A stretch of 64,000 nt of DNA from NCBI RefSeq assembly GCF_022637415.1, contig NZ_CP093340.1, positions 3,316,001 to 3,380,000 on the forward strand. Direction: 5' to 3'. Shown piece by piece: positions 52,649 to 61,702 of this stretch. The notes below the pieces were generated by a model that saw only the letters and a list, made by a program, of their open reading frames with translations, ran no database searches and was not told where the DNA came from. This DNA comes from Luteimonas sp. S4-F44. Its GTDB lineage: Bacteria; Pseudomonadota; Gammaproteobacteria; Xanthomonadales; Xanthomonadaceae. How positions within the stretch are numbered: the first letter of the stretch is position 1; each line of letters starts with the position of its first letter. Both the position numbers and the translations under genes were made by a program.

Positions 52649-53050
52649 TCAGCGCAGACGGATCTTCCACTTGCCGTCGTCGCGGACCATACGGTGCGTC
52701 TCGGTCAGGTCCTTGCCGTTGTCGAAGACCACCCGGACCTGCACGCGCGCAGTTTCGCCGTCGTCGTCGATGCTCGACTCGATCACCTCGACCTTGTCGA
52801 GACCGTCGTTGGCATCGATCCGCGCCTGCATCTCGCCGACGATCATCTGCACCTTGCCCTTGGCCTGCACCATTCCGTTGGCGGGCACGTCGGCGAACGA
52901 CACCTGCGCGGTGGCCTTCTCGACATCGCCCTTGGCCGCCGCCTCATAGAACGCCTCGACCGCCGCTTCGGGCTTGGCGGACGAACACGCCGCCAGGGCC
53001 AGCGTGGCGAGCACCAGGAAACAGACAGTCGACAGACGGAATCGGGACAT
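52649..53050 (-). CDS. DUF4878-family lipoprotein
   Basis: The 133-residue protein has a lipoprotein signal ('CFLVLATLALAACSS') and an NTF2-like DUF4878 domain ('AAVEAFYEAAAKGDVEKA', 'ETARVQVRVVFDNGKDLTET', 'MVRDDGKWKIRL'). It is likely a periplasmic envelope protein. I chose ATG 53050, with GAGGAGCG upstream. It heads the two-gene unit with the YebB-like hydrolase. Confidence 0.8.
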   Translation of the reverse strand: MSRFRLSTVCFLVLATLALAACSSAKPEAAVEAFYEAAAKGDVEKATAQVSFADVPANGMVQAKGKVQMIVGEMQARIDANDGLDKVEVIESSIDDDGETARVQVRVVFDNGKDLTETHRMVRDDGKWKIRLR

Positions 53051-53226
53051 GACGCGCTCCTCGCGCTCAGGGAACCGGAAGTTTACCGCCCGTGCCATGC
53101 CGCGGTTCGTGGGCATGCCGTGCAGGAACGTCACGGCACCCGGGCGCGGCCTTAGCAACGGACCGACGTCCGCGCGGTCAAAGTCGCCGACTACTCAGCT
53201 GTCCCCACGGCTCGGAGGAGCTTGCC

Positions 53227-53434
53227 GTGCTGCAAACACTGCTCGACTACGCCCCATTGATCGCCGCGGGCATGAGCGGGCTGACCGCGCTGATCTGGAT
53301 CGTCTATCTCAATGTGTTCCTGTCGAGCTACCGGCGGCAGCACCGTCCGTCGATCCTGATCACCTCGGGCGCCGGGCGCGGCATGCACGCGCATTGCGTC
53401 GTGACCAACCTGGGCCTGGAGCCGGTCTATCTGC
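53227..53434 (+). pseudogene. Truncated membrane protein (3' end deleted)
   Basis: GTG 53227 follows a good GGAGGAG site and reads 'VLQTLLDYAPLIAAGMSGLT' and 'ALIWIVYLNVFLSSYRRQHR' (one TM helix), then 'HCVVTNLGLEPVYLQ'. This is the start of a xanthomonad membrane protein of unknown function. At about 53434 the similarity ends abruptly, and what follows is the antisense of a DUF3817 gene fragment. The frame stays open but is meaningless beyond that point. Confidence 0.6.
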
Positions 53435-53535
53435 AGGAGCATGCCGACCAGCAGGCCGGCCCAGGTGAACGCTTCGATCGAGGCGACCGCCGCGAAGACG
53501 CGGCCGATGGGCGACAGCGTGGGCGATCTCGTCAT
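53434..53535 (-). pseudogene. Truncated DUF3817 membrane protein fragment
   Basis: From ATG 53535 leftward the frame reads 'MTRSPTLSPIGRVFAAVASI' and 'EAFTWAGLLVGMLL', the first helix of a DUF3817 protein, which normally continues 'KY' plus two more helices. At about 53434 it breaks and reads through the antisense of the truncated membrane gene. The normal length is about 100 residues; only 34 remain. Confidence 0.6.
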
Positions 53536-53711
53536 CCGGGGCACGGGCGCAGCCCGGGCACCAGGACGCAAGCCGGCCATCGCTCGGCCCAGCGTGGAGA
53601 GGCGATGCGGCCGTCGGAGTCACACCCGGATCACCGCCGCACTTCCACGCTATCGCATCGACCGCCGCGCCCCCCTCGCGCGACGGCGTGCCCAACCGAT
53701 GGAGACGCCCC

Positions 53712-54251
53712 ATGGATTCGATCAACCGCAACCAGCCCGAGGACAACCGCCAGGATCTGGCGGCCACGGCGGCAGCCACCCGCATCCGCGACATGTCCAA
53801 GGAGGCCGGCGCTTGTTTCTTCTGCACCACACCGCTGGCCGGCAGCGACACCGGCGGCACCCGTCCGATGTCGATCGAGCAGGCCGACGACGATGGCGTG
53901 CTGTGGTTCCTCAGCGCGGCCGACAGTCATAAGAACGCCGAGATCCAGGCCGACCCGAAGGTGCGGCTGTACCTGCAGGCGTCCAAGCACTCCGGCTTTC
54001 TGGTGCTCGACGGCCACGCCACGGTGAGTCGGGACCGCGACCGGATCGAGGCACTGTGGAGCCCGATCATGAAAACCTGGTTCACCGAGGGCAAGGACGA
54101 CCCGCGGATCACCGTGATCCGGGTGCAGCCGCAGGCGGGTTACTACTGGGACAACAAGCACGGCGACTTCGTCGCGGCGACGAAGATGGCGCTCGGCGCC
54201 GCGATCGGCAAGACGCTCGACGATTCGATCGAAGGCAACGTCGCACCGTGA
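53712..54251 (+). CDS. Pyridoxamine-5'-phosphate-oxidase-fold general stress protein
   Basis: The 179-residue split-barrel flavin-binding protein is of the general-stress-protein-26 type: 'FFCTTPLAGSDTGGTRPMSI' (broken at residue 35-55), 'DGVLWFLSAADSHKNAEI', 'VRLYLQASKHSGFLVLDGHA' and 'WFTEGKDDPRITVIRV'. It probably binds FMN or F420 and handles redox stress. ATG 53712 gives the family start. No operon partner is visible. Confidence 0.83.
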   Translation: MDSINRNQPEDNRQDLAATAAATRIRDMSKEAGACFFCTTPLAGSDTGGTRPMSIEQADDDGVLWFLSAADSHKNAEIQADPKVRLYLQASKHSGFLVLDGHATVSRDRDRIEALWSPIMKTWFTEGKDDPRITVIRVQPQAGYYWDNKHGDFVAATKMALGAAIGKTLDDSIEGNVAP

Positions 54252-54379
54252 TCGCGCACTGGTGGCGGGAGGACCCCGCCACCAGTGCGGCCGAGCGGAC
54301 GCTGCGCGCCGGATTGGATGGAATGGCCGGATGGACTGACCGACCGGGATGATCGAGTGGAATCAGGGCGCGCGGCGAC

Positions 54380-54976
54380 TCACGGCCCGCACTGCCACAT
54401 CCCCTCGAAGCTGCGGCTCGCGCCATCGCCGCGCTGGTAGGTCAACGTCGCCGGGCGTGGAGGCGACTCGCCGCCGCCGGGCGCCGTGCCGGTTTCGACG
54501 ATGTGGATCGTTGTCCCCCGTCCTGTGAACGTGGGGTTCTTGTTCATGCCCTCGAAGCCACCGGGCGCGCGCACCTGCTCCACGACATCGCTCACTTTCA
54601 CCACGCCCTGCGCAGGCTCGGCGGCGCCGACCACGCCCTTGGCGAACAACAACGGCGCCTGGCCTTCTTCAGCGAAGCTGCATGCGAGTTCGCCGGCCAA
54701 TGCGGCATCGGCGATGTCGCGTTCGCTCAACGGACCGAGTTGGATCTGCGACCCGTCGCCACCTTCGGTGCCGCCCGCTGCACTGGGCGCGGGGGCGTCG
54801 GCGGCAGGCGCCTGCTCCGGTGCCGGGGTCGGCGTGGTCGCTTCGGGCTGCTGCGCGGCCGTCGGCGCGTCCCCAGCGGGCGCGCAGGCGGCGAGCAGCA
54901 TGCCGGACATCAGACCCAGGACGGTGGCCTGGGCCGCGGCACGCACACGCGGTGGGGTGAAAAAGCGTGTGGACAT
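54380..54976 (-). CDS. Hypothetical proline/alanine-rich lipoprotein
   Basis: The 198-residue protein has a lipoprotein signal ('VLGLMSGMLLAACAPAG') and a low-complexity Ala/Pro/Gln linker (about residues 35-75), then a compact C-terminal domain ('ELACSFAEEGQAPLLFAKG', 'EGMNKNPTFTGRGTTIHIVE', 'RSFEGMWQCGP') with two Cys. I recognise no family. The start at ATG 54976 has an excellent AGGAGGT site. The linker resembles an envelope spacer. Confidence 0.72.
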   Translation of the reverse strand: MSTRFFTPPRVRAAAQATVLGLMSGMLLAACAPAGDAPTAAQQPEATTPTPAPEQAPAADAPAPSAAGGTEGGDGSQIQLGPLSERDIADAALAGELACSFAEEGQAPLLFAKGVVGAAEPAQGVVKVSDVVEQVRAPGGFEGMNKNPTFTGRGTTIHIVETGTAPGGGESPPRPATLTYQRGDGASRSFEGMWQCGP

Positions 54977-55134
54977 CGTGACCTCCTGTTGGACGACCGC
55001 GCATGCACGCAGTCGGGACCCTGGATGCTCGCCAACACGGTCTTGGCATTGTGTGAAACAGACGTCATGCGATCGTGTGCGTTGCGCGACCGCCATGACG
55101 CGAACATCGTGATGACCTGCTAGCCGGAGACCGC

Positions 55135-55488
55135 ATGACCCGCACCGCGCCGCCACTGAAGACCCCCGACGGCCGTTACTTGGTGGTGCGTGGACGTCTC
55201 TGGCGCAGCACCAATCCACACCTGGATGCACGCGCGCGCCAGCGACTGGTGTCGGCGCTGATGGACGCGCGTCGCGCGGTCAAGGCGGCGCGGGCGGCGG
55301 ACGACGCCGAAGCGCTCGCCCACGCACGCCAACAGGTGGATGAGGCCAAGCGCGAGCTGGGCGAACGCGGTCCGGTGTGGTGGACCGACGGCGCCCCCGA
55401 CTACAACCGGCACCTGGTCCGCAATTCGCCGTACGCTGCGTGGTTCGAGGCGCTCGCGGACGGCGCGCCGCCATCCGCGACGGCGTGA
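55135..55488 (+). CDS. Conserved hypothetical protein (117 aa)
   Basis: The 117-residue soluble protein contains 'PDGRYLVVRGRLWRSTNPHL', a helical middle ('RRAVKAARAADDAEALAHAR') and 'WTDGAPDYNRHLVRNSPYAA'. It matches a short proteobacterial family that has sometimes been labelled biopolymer transporter Tol without support. ATG 55135 has GGAGA upstream. Function unknown. Confidence 0.72.
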   Translation: MTRTAPPLKTPDGRYLVVRGRLWRSTNPHLDARARQRLVSALMDARRAVKAARAADDAEALAHARQQVDEAKRELGERGPVWWTDGAPDYNRHLVRNSPYAAWFEALADGAPPSATA

Positions 55489-55550
55489 CCGCCATGCCCG
55501 CGCGCGCCGCGCCGGCACGTCCACCATGCCGGCCGCGGTAACATGGTCGG

Positions 55551-56108
55551 ATGCACGACCCACATGCTTCGCTGCCGTTCGTCCCCGAGCGCGTGCTCGT
55601 CGCCGGCGTCACCGGAAGTGGCAAGACCACGCTGGCGCAACGCCTGGCCGCGCACTGGGGCCTGCGCCATATCGAGATCGACAGCCTGTATCACGGCCCT
55701 GACTGGGTACCACGACCGACGTTCCTCGACGATGTCCGCGCCTTCGCCGCAGAGCCGCGTTGGGTCACCGAGTTCCAGTACATCAGCCACGGCACCGACC
55801 GCATCCTGGGGCCGCGTGCGCAGTTGCTACTGTGGCTCGATTACCCGGTAGCGCTGGTGCGTCGCCGGCTGCTGCGCCGCACACTGATGCGCAGCGTGAT
55901 GCGCACGCGGTTGTGGAACGGCAACGTCGAGGGGCCGCCGTGGCGGCTGCTGTCGCGCGATCCGAATGTCAGCATTCTGCGCTGGCAGACGGTGACCCTG
56001 CACAAGTGGGCCGAACGCATGCCCAGCATCGAGGCAGCCTATCCGCACCTGACGGTGGTGCGGCTGCGCAATCCGGCCGAGACCGAGAGCTGGCTGCAGG
56101 CGCAGTAG
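55551..56108 (+). CDS. P-loop adenylate-kinase-like (FlaR/topology-modulation) protein
   Basis: The 185-residue protein has a Walker A motif 'VLVAGVTGSGKTTLAQRLAA' (residues 14-33), 'IEIDSLYHGPDWVPRPTFLD' and a basic lid region 'RRRLLRRTLMRSVMRTRLW'. It resembles the small adenylate-kinase-like proteins called FlaR or DNA topology modulation proteins, whose substrates are not known. No operon partner. Confidence 0.78.
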   Translation: MHDPHASLPFVPERVLVAGVTGSGKTTLAQRLAAHWGLRHIEIDSLYHGPDWVPRPTFLDDVRAFAAEPRWVTEFQYISHGTDRILGPRAQLLLWLDYPVALVRRRLLRRTLMRSVMRTRLWNGNVEGPPWRLLSRDPNVSILRWQTVTLHKWAERMPSIEAAYPHLTVVRLRNPAETESWLQAQ

Positions 56109-56178
56109 CGCCGGCAACCCGACACCGCGCCGAACCGCGAGGTTGCCACGCATGGGCCGGCGCCCACTTCGCGCCCGC

Positions 56179-56853
56179 TCAGAGTTCGAGCAACTGGCCG
56201 AAGCGGTCGATGACCGCATGCGCGCCGCAACCGTGCAGATCGAAGTCGCGCCGATAGCCGTAGCTCACCAGCACCAACGGCGCCCCCGCGGCGATTGCCG
56301 CGCCGGCATCGGCCGACGAATCGCCGACCATCAGGCACTGCCCGATGTCGACGCCGAAGTGCGCGGCCAGATGCAGCAGCGGCAGCGGATGCGGCTTGCG
56401 TTCGGGCAACGCGCCGGCGCCGAGCACCGCATTGAAGTACTGCGCCAGATCCAGCGCCTTGAGCAGTGGGTCGACGAACGGCGCCGGCTTGTTGGTGCAC
56501 ACCGCCATCCGCACGCCGGCCGCGCGCAGCGCCTGCAGGGTCTCGGGCACCTCCGGATAGACCTGTGGGTCGAGCAGCAGGCAGTCGCGGTAGTGCTGCA
56601 TGAAACGCGGCATCACGGTCTCGACATCGCGTCCGTCGCCGGCGTGCCGCAACGCCGCGGTGATGAGCTGGCGGGCACCGTCGCCGATCCAGCTACGCAC
56701 GGTGGCTTCGTCGACCTCGGCATGGCCGAGCTCGGCCAACAGGCGATTGACCGATGCGGCGATGTCCGACGCGCTGTCGACCAGGGTGCCGTCGAGATCG
56801 AACAGCGCCACCGGCCAGGGAAAACCGGCCGCCTTCGCGGATGCATCGTTCAC
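56179..56853 (-). CDS. gph: Phosphoglycolate phosphatase (HAD family)
   Basis: The enzyme dephosphorylates 2-phosphoglycolate. The 224-residue HAD hydrolase has motif I 'LFDLDGTLVDSASDIAASVN', motif II in 'MAVCTNKPAPFVD', a Lys in 'LPERKPHPLPLLHLA' and motif IV 'CLMVGDSSADAGAAIAAGAP'. The cap region 'WIGDGARQLITAAL' is the Gph signature. The start is probably GTG 56853. It could also be an AHBA/MurNAc-6P-type HAD, but the cap fits Gph. Confidence 0.85.
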   Translation of the reverse strand: MNDASAKAAGFPWPVALFDLDGTLVDSASDIAASVNRLLAELGHAEVDEATVRSWIGDGARQLITAALRHAGDGRDVETVMPRFMQHYRDCLLLDPQVYPEVPETLQALRAAGVRMAVCTNKPAPFVDPLLKALDLAQYFNAVLGAGALPERKPHPLPLLHLAAHFGVDIGQCLMVGDSSADAGAAIAAGAPLVLVSYGYRRDFDLHGCGAHAVIDRFGQLLEL

Positions 56854-57009
56854 GCCTGTGCCTCGTCGTGCAGGGGAGGCCGCCTAGTGTGGGCCATCGC
56901 GTCGCGGCTTGCCGCCTGCAACGCTGCGTTCGCCCGATTCCATGTGCAAGGCGTGCGGTGCGCGCCTATGCTCGCTCCGCGGCGATGCCGCCCGCTCTGG
57001 AGTCCTGCG

Positions 57010-57306
57010 ATGCCGATCACCACAACCGCCACCTCCCGATCCAACGATGCCCCGCGCCTGCTGCGCACGCTGTGCAACCACTGGCGGCACAAGTTCGAGA
57101 TCCGCCGCGACCACGACGCGCACGCATTCGTTCCGTTCGCGGGTGACGATGCGGGTGCGGATTTCGTCGTCGAGGGCGATGCGCTGCGGATCGTATTGAC
57201 CCAGCCCGATGCCGAGTCGATCGCCCGCTACCAGCAGGTCATCGAGAACCATCTGCAGCGCTTCGCGCGCGACGAGACGCTGGCCTTCGACTGGCAGCCG
57301 GCCTGA
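57010..57306 (+). CDS. DUF2218-family protein
   Basis: The 98-residue protein contains 'LCNHWRHKFEIRRD', 'GDALRIVLTQPDAESIARYQ' and 'NHLQRFARDE', the DUF2218 pattern. DUF2218 proteins are often encoded with siderophore or iron genes but have no established role. ATG 57010 gives a normal family length; upstream in-frame sequence is antisense to gph. Convergent with dinB across 21 bp. Confidence 0.78.
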   Translation: MPITTTATSRSNDAPRLLRTLCNHWRHKFEIRRDHDAHAFVPFAGDDAGADFVVEGDALRIVLTQPDAESIARYQQVIENHLQRFARDETLAFDWQPA

Positions 57307-57327
57307 CGCCGGCTAGAGCGAGGCCGG

Positions 57328-58401
57328 CTAGAGATCGGCCTCGCCGAATAGGCCGGCCTGCTGCGGCAGCTCTTCCGGCTCGCGGAAGCCGCCCAGCCCG
57401 ACGCCGACGAGCCGGTAGCGGGTCGAGGCCGGCAGATCCACGCGCTCGCGTAAGGCCAGCGCGATCCGCGTGAGTTCGGCCTGTGAGGTCGGCGGCGTAT
57501 CGGGCGTGAAACTACGCGTGAGGATGCGGAACTGCGCGGTCTTGAGCTTGAGCACCACCGTCCGCCCCACGCGCGCGGTCTTGCGCGTGGCCGCCCAGGT
57601 CTTCTCCGCCAGATGTTCGATCATCGGCCCCAGCGCCTCGAGCGGCAGGTCGGTCTCGAAGGTATCTTCCGACGAGATCGACTGCACCGGCTGATCCGGC
57701 TCGACCGGCCGCTCGTCGATGCCGCGTGCGCGCTGGTAGAGCCGCGCGCCGAAGGTGCCGAAACGCCGCTCGAGCGCATCGAGCGACAAGCCGCGCAACT
57801 CGCCGACCGTGGTCACACCGAGTTCGGCCAGCTTCTTCTCCATCACCTTGCCGACGCCGGGAATCAAGCCGACCTTCAACGGCGTCAAGAACGCCTCGAC
57901 CTGACCCGGCTTGACCACGAACAGGCCGTCGGGCTTGCGCCAGTCCGAGGCGATCTTGGCCAGGAACTTGTTCGGCGCCACGCCCGCCGACGCCGTCAGC
58001 TGCGTCGCCTCGCGGATCTGCGCGCGGATCGCCTGCGCGGTCGCGGTCGCACTGGGGGAGGGAATCTTGGGGGCGGTGACGTCGAGATAGGCTTCATCGA
58101 GCGACAACGGCTGCACCAGATCGGTGTGTTGCAGGAAGATCTCGCGCACCTGGCGCGAGACGGCCTTGTAGCGCGGGAAATCCGGCGGCACGAACACCGC
58201 ATCCGGGCACAGCCGCTCGGCGGTCACCGCCGGCATCGCCGAGCGCACGCCGTAGGGCCGGGCCTCATAGGAGGCCGCGCAGACCACCGAGCGCGCGCCG
58301 CGCCAGGCCACGACGACCGGCCGCCCACGCAGCGACGGATCGTCGCGCTGCTCCACTGACGCGTAGAACGCATCCATGTCGATGTGGAGGATCTTGCGCA
58401 C
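57328..58401 (-). CDS. dinB: DNA polymerase IV (Y-family translesion polymerase)
   Basis: The 357-residue polymerase performs error-prone synthesis past lesions. The catalytic acids are in 'KILHIDMDAFYASVEQRDDP' (Asp7/Asp9-type) and 'LSLDEAYLDVT', with 'GVAPNKFLAKIASDWRKPDG' and the helix-hairpin-helix 'IPGVGKVMEKKLAELGVTTV'. The little-finger domain follows. The C-terminus ends 'QQAGLFGEADL', a plausible beta-clamp-binding motif (QxGLF). Start ATG 58401. Confidence 0.94.
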   Translation of the reverse strand: MRKILHIDMDAFYASVEQRDDPSLRGRPVVVAWRGARSVVCAASYEARPYGVRSAMPAVTAERLCPDAVFVPPDFPRYKAVSRQVREIFLQHTDLVQPLSLDEAYLDVTAPKIPSPSATATAQAIRAQIREATQLTASAGVAPNKFLAKIASDWRKPDGLFVVKPGQVEAFLTPLKVGLIPGVGKVMEKKLAELGVTTVGELRGLSLDALERRFGTFGARLYQRARGIDERPVEPDQPVQSISSEDTFETDLPLEALGPMIEHLAEKTWAATRKTARVGRTVVLKLKTAQFRILTRSFTPDTPPTSQAELTRIALALRERVDLPASTRYRLVGVGLGGFREPEELPQQAGLFGEADL

Positions 58402-58453
58402 GCGCCATTATCGCCGGCGCGGTGGGCGCCGGCACGAGGCCGGCGGCCGGCGT

Positions 58454-61165
58454 TCAGATCGCCGGCGGCGACTCGGCCACGATCGGCAAGCGCACGATCG
58501 CCACGGTCGCATCGTCGGGGTCTGCGGTGATCGCAAACCCCAGCTGGCGGCACATCGCCAGCATCGTGGTGTTCTCCCGCAGCACCTGGCCCTCGACCAT
58601 CCGCAGCCCCTGCCAGCGGGCGTACTCGATCATGATCCGCATCAACCGCCAGCCCAGACCTGCGCCCTTGAGGTCGGAGCGCACCATGATCCCGTACTCG
58701 CCGGTGTCGTAGTTGGCATCGGCCAGCAGACGCACCGCGCCGAGCATCTCGCCGCTGGCCGGGTCGATCGCCGCCAGCGCGATCGAGCGCGCATAGTCGA
58801 GCTGGGTGAGCCGGGCGATGAATTCGTGGCTGAAGTGGCGCACTGCGCTGAAGAAGCGCAGCCGCAGGTCGTCGGTGCTGACCCGTTCGAAGAAGCGCAG
58901 GAACATGGCTTCATCTTCTGGCCGTACTGGACGCACGAACACATCGCTGCCGTTGCCCAGCGCGATTGTGCGCTCCCACTCCTTCGGGTAGGGGAACACC
59001 GCAAAGCGCGGGTGCCCGCGGCCGCGGTGCAGCCGTTGCACCGGACCGACCGCGACCCGCGCATCGACCGCGATCACGCCGTCGCGGTCGGCCAGCAGGG
59101 GATTGACGTCGACCTCCTGGATCTCGGGAATGTCGGCGGCCATCTGCGCCAGTTTCACCAGCAGCAGCGCCACCGCCCGTTCGTCGGCCGCCGGTACGTC
59201 GCGGTAGGCGTTGAGGATGCGCGCCACCCGCGTGCGTCCGATCAACTCGTGGGCCAGGCGCAAGTCCAGCGGCGGCAACGCCAGCGCCTTGTCGTCGATG
59301 ATCTCGGCTGCGGTGCCGCCGCGTCCGAACACCACCACTGGTCCGAAGGTCGGGTCGTCGGCGATGCCGGCGATCAGTTCGCGCGCTTTGGGCCGCACGA
59401 TCATCGGATGCACGGTCACGCCATCGATCCGCGCCTGCGGACGGGCAGCGCGGGCGCAGCGCAGCAGCTCGTCCGCGGCCTCGCGCACCGCATCCACGCT
59501 GGCCAGATTCAGGCGCACGCCGTCGATGTCGGACTTGTGCGGGATGTCGCGCGACCAGATCTTCACCGCCACCGCGCCGCCGCGCTCGAGCAGGGTCGCC
59601 GCAACCTCAGCCGCCGCGTCGGCGTCGGACGCCGGGATCGCCTCGGCGAGCGGGATATCGTAGGCCGAGAACAGCTTGGCGATCGCCGGCGGATCGAGCC
59701 AGCGCTGACCATCGGCGAGCGCCGCCTCGACAACCGCACGCGCGCCCGCGGCATCGACATTGAAGTCGTCGGGCAGGCTCGGCGGCGTCTCCATCAACGC
59801 GCGCTGCGCCTGCTGATGCCGCACCAGGTACATGAAGCCGCGCACGGCGCCGGCTTCGCTGGTGAAGGCATGCACGCCGGCATCGGCCAGGATCCGCCGC
59901 GCCTCGGGATGCTCGCCCACCAGCACGCCGAACACTGGCTTGCGCGCGGCCTCACGCGGATGCGCGCGCAGCGTCTCCACGACCGCCCGCGCGACCTCGG
60001 GCGGCGAGGACAGCACTGTGGGCACGTTCATGACCAGGATCGCGTCGTTGGCCCGGTCCTGCAGCAGCGCGGCCAGGGTCGCGGCGTAGCGCGGGCCGTC
60101 GGCGTCGCCGAGCATGTCGACCGCATTGCGGCGCGACCAGCCGCGCGGCAATGCGGCATCAAGTGTCTCGAGCGTGGCGTCCGACAGCGTGGCGCGTTCG
60201 CCGCCCAGGTCGACCAGGCGATCGAGTGCGAGCATGCCCACGCCGATGCCGTTGGTCATCACCGCCAGGCGGTTGCCAGGCGGCATCCGCAGCCGCGACA
60301 GCGTCGCGGCCGCAGCGAACAGTTCGTCGAGCGCATGCACGCGCAGCAACCCTGCGCGCCGGAACGCCGCGTCGTAGACTGCATCGGGACTGGCCAGCGC
60401 GGCGATGTGGGTCTGCGACGGCTCGGCGCTGCGCGCATGCCGGCCGGGCTTGACCACCACCACGGGCTTGGCGCGTGCAGCGGCGCGCGCGGCCGACAGG
60501 AATTTGCGGGCATCGCGCACGCGCTCGACGTAGAGCAGGATCGCGCGGGTGTGGCGGTCGGTAGCGAAATAGTCGAGAAGGTCGGCGAAGTCGACATCCA
60601 GACCGTCGCCGAGCGAGGCCACGGCCGAGAATCCAATCCCGCGCGAGCGGCCCCACTCGATCATGCCAGCGGCCACGGCGCCCGACTGCGAGATCAGCGC
60701 CAGTTCGCCCGGTGCCGGCGCATGCGCGGCGAAACTCGCGAACAGCCGCGCATGCGGCGCGATGACGCCCAGGCAGTTCGGCCCGACGATGCGCAGGCCG
60801 CGGCTGCGCGCGACGTCGGCCAGCGCCGCATTGTGCGAGCCCGGTCCGCTGCCCATATCGCGCGTGAGCACGATCGCGGCCTTGGCGCCCCGATCGGCCG
60901 CGGCGCGGGCCACGTCGGCGACGTCGGCCGGCGGTGCGGCGATGATCACCAGTTCGGGCGCGAACGGCAGCGCCTCGAGCGAGGTCACCGCCTCTACGCC
61001 GTCGATCTGCGCGTGACGCGGATTGACCAGTCCGATGGGTCCGGCGAACCCGCCGTCGCGCAACTGCCGCAGCACCAACCGCCCAAGCGAACGCGGCCGT
61101 GGGCTGGCGCCGACGACGGCGACCGAAGCCGGCCGGAACACCGATTCCAGTGCATAGATGCTCAT
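58454..61165 (-). CDS. ADP-forming acyl-CoA synthetase/GNAT fusion (PatZ-like protein acetyltransferase)
   Basis: The 903-residue protein has a CoA-binding domain ('FRPASVAVVGASPRPRSLG'), flavodoxin-like ligase domains (about 140-460), an ATP-grasp domain ('LFSAYDIPLAEAIPASDADA', 'GAVAVKIWSRDIPHKSDIDG') and a C-terminal GNAT domain ('MVRSDLKGAGLGWRLMRIMI'). This is the layout of the Pat/YfiQ protein lysine acetyltransferase that modifies acetyl-CoA synthetase; the ligase half may be inactive or regulatory. I start at ATG 61165, where the CoA-binding domain begins. Confidence 0.87.
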   Translation of the reverse strand: MSIYALESVFRPASVAVVGASPRPRSLGRLVLRQLRDGGFAGPIGLVNPRHAQIDGVEAVTSLEALPFAPELVIIAAPPADVADVARAAADRGAKAAIVLTRDMGSGPGSHNAALADVARSRGLRIVGPNCLGVIAPHARLFASFAAHAPAPGELALISQSGAVAAGMIEWGRSRGIGFSAVASLGDGLDVDFADLLDYFATDRHTRAILLYVERVRDARKFLSAARAAARAKPVVVVKPGRHARSAEPSQTHIAALASPDAVYDAAFRRAGLLRVHALDELFAAAATLSRLRMPPGNRLAVMTNGIGVGMLALDRLVDLGGERATLSDATLETLDAALPRGWSRRNAVDMLGDADGPRYAATLAALLQDRANDAILVMNVPTVLSSPPEVARAVVETLRAHPREAARKPVFGVLVGEHPEARRILADAGVHAFTSEAGAVRGFMYLVRHQQAQRALMETPPSLPDDFNVDAAGARAVVEAALADGQRWLDPPAIAKLFSAYDIPLAEAIPASDADAAAEVAATLLERGGAVAVKIWSRDIPHKSDIDGVRLNLASVDAVREAADELLRCARAARPQARIDGVTVHPMIVRPKARELIAGIADDPTFGPVVVFGRGGTAAEIIDDKALALPPLDLRLAHELIGRTRVARILNAYRDVPAADERAVALLLVKLAQMAADIPEIQEVDVNPLLADRDGVIAVDARVAVGPVQRLHRGRGHPRFAVFPYPKEWERTIALGNGSDVFVRPVRPEDEAMFLRFFERVSTDDLRLRFFSAVRHFSHEFIARLTQLDYARSIALAAIDPASGEMLGAVRLLADANYDTGEYGIMVRSDLKGAGLGWRLMRIMIEYARWQGLRMVEGQVLRENTTMLAMCRQLGFAITADPDDATVAIVRLPIVAESPPAI

Positions 61166-61360
61166 CGGCGTGCGTCTGGCCTCCCGCTGGACGAGCCCCT
61201 GACGATACACGAGGCCAGGCGCACGCCGCCTGGGGCGAACCGACGCAGGCGACGCGCGACTCGCGAGCGCGTCACCGCGCCAGACGGCATGCGGCGAGGA
61301 CAGTGGGCATCTCGCCATACCTCGCTTCTCGTGCGTGACGGCGTCCACTAAGCTGGACGC

Positions 61361-61702
61361 ATGCACGCGCCTTCCGATTTCCAGCTGAGAATCCGCCTCG
61401 ACAGCGTCATGCTCGGGCCGGGCAAGGCGGACCTGCTGGCGGGTATTCGCGAGACGGGATCGATCTCGGCAGCCGGTCGCCGCATGGCGATGAGCTACCG
61501 GCGCGCCTGGCAGCTGGTCGAGGAGATGAATCTCTATTTCGGTGCGCCGGTCGCATCGACGCTGACCGGCGGCAAGGGCGGCGGCGGCGCGGCGTTGACA
61601 CCGTTGGGGGACCAGGTCCTGGCGCTCTATCGCAGCATGGAGGCGAACTGCCGTAACGCGATCGCCGACGACCTGGCGCAACTGCGCCGCCTGCGCCGCT
61701 GA
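61361..61702 (+). CDS. ModE-type winged-helix (LysR-like HTH) regulator
   Basis: The 113-residue protein is the DNA-binding half of ModE: 'GPGKADLLAGIRETGSISAA', 'GRRMAMSYRRAWQLVEEMNL' and 'GGKGGGGAALTPLGDQVLAL'. The molybdate-binding TOBE domains are absent, so it either uses a partner or senses another signal. It is divergent from the PatZ-like gene. A 195-bp gap precedes it. Confidence 0.83.
   Translation: MHAPSDFQLRIRLDSVMLGPGKADLLAGIRETGSISAAGRRMAMSYRRAWQLVEEMNLYFGAPVASTLTGGKGGGGAALTPLGDQVLALYRSMEANCRNAIADDLAQLRRLRR

Noticed and set aside
53092..54027. 311-codon plus frame through the deletion scar
   Set aside because: Only 53227-53434 looks like protein-coding sequence; the remainder is antisense or out-of-frame with respect to the DUF3817 fragment and the PNPOx-fold gene.
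58376..61351. Very long open frame (991 codons) on the plus strand
   Set aside because: It is antisense to the PatZ-like gene and dinB start; the His/Arg/Gln-rich translation is the usual mirror of GC-rich coding DNA. The opposite strand has clear domains.
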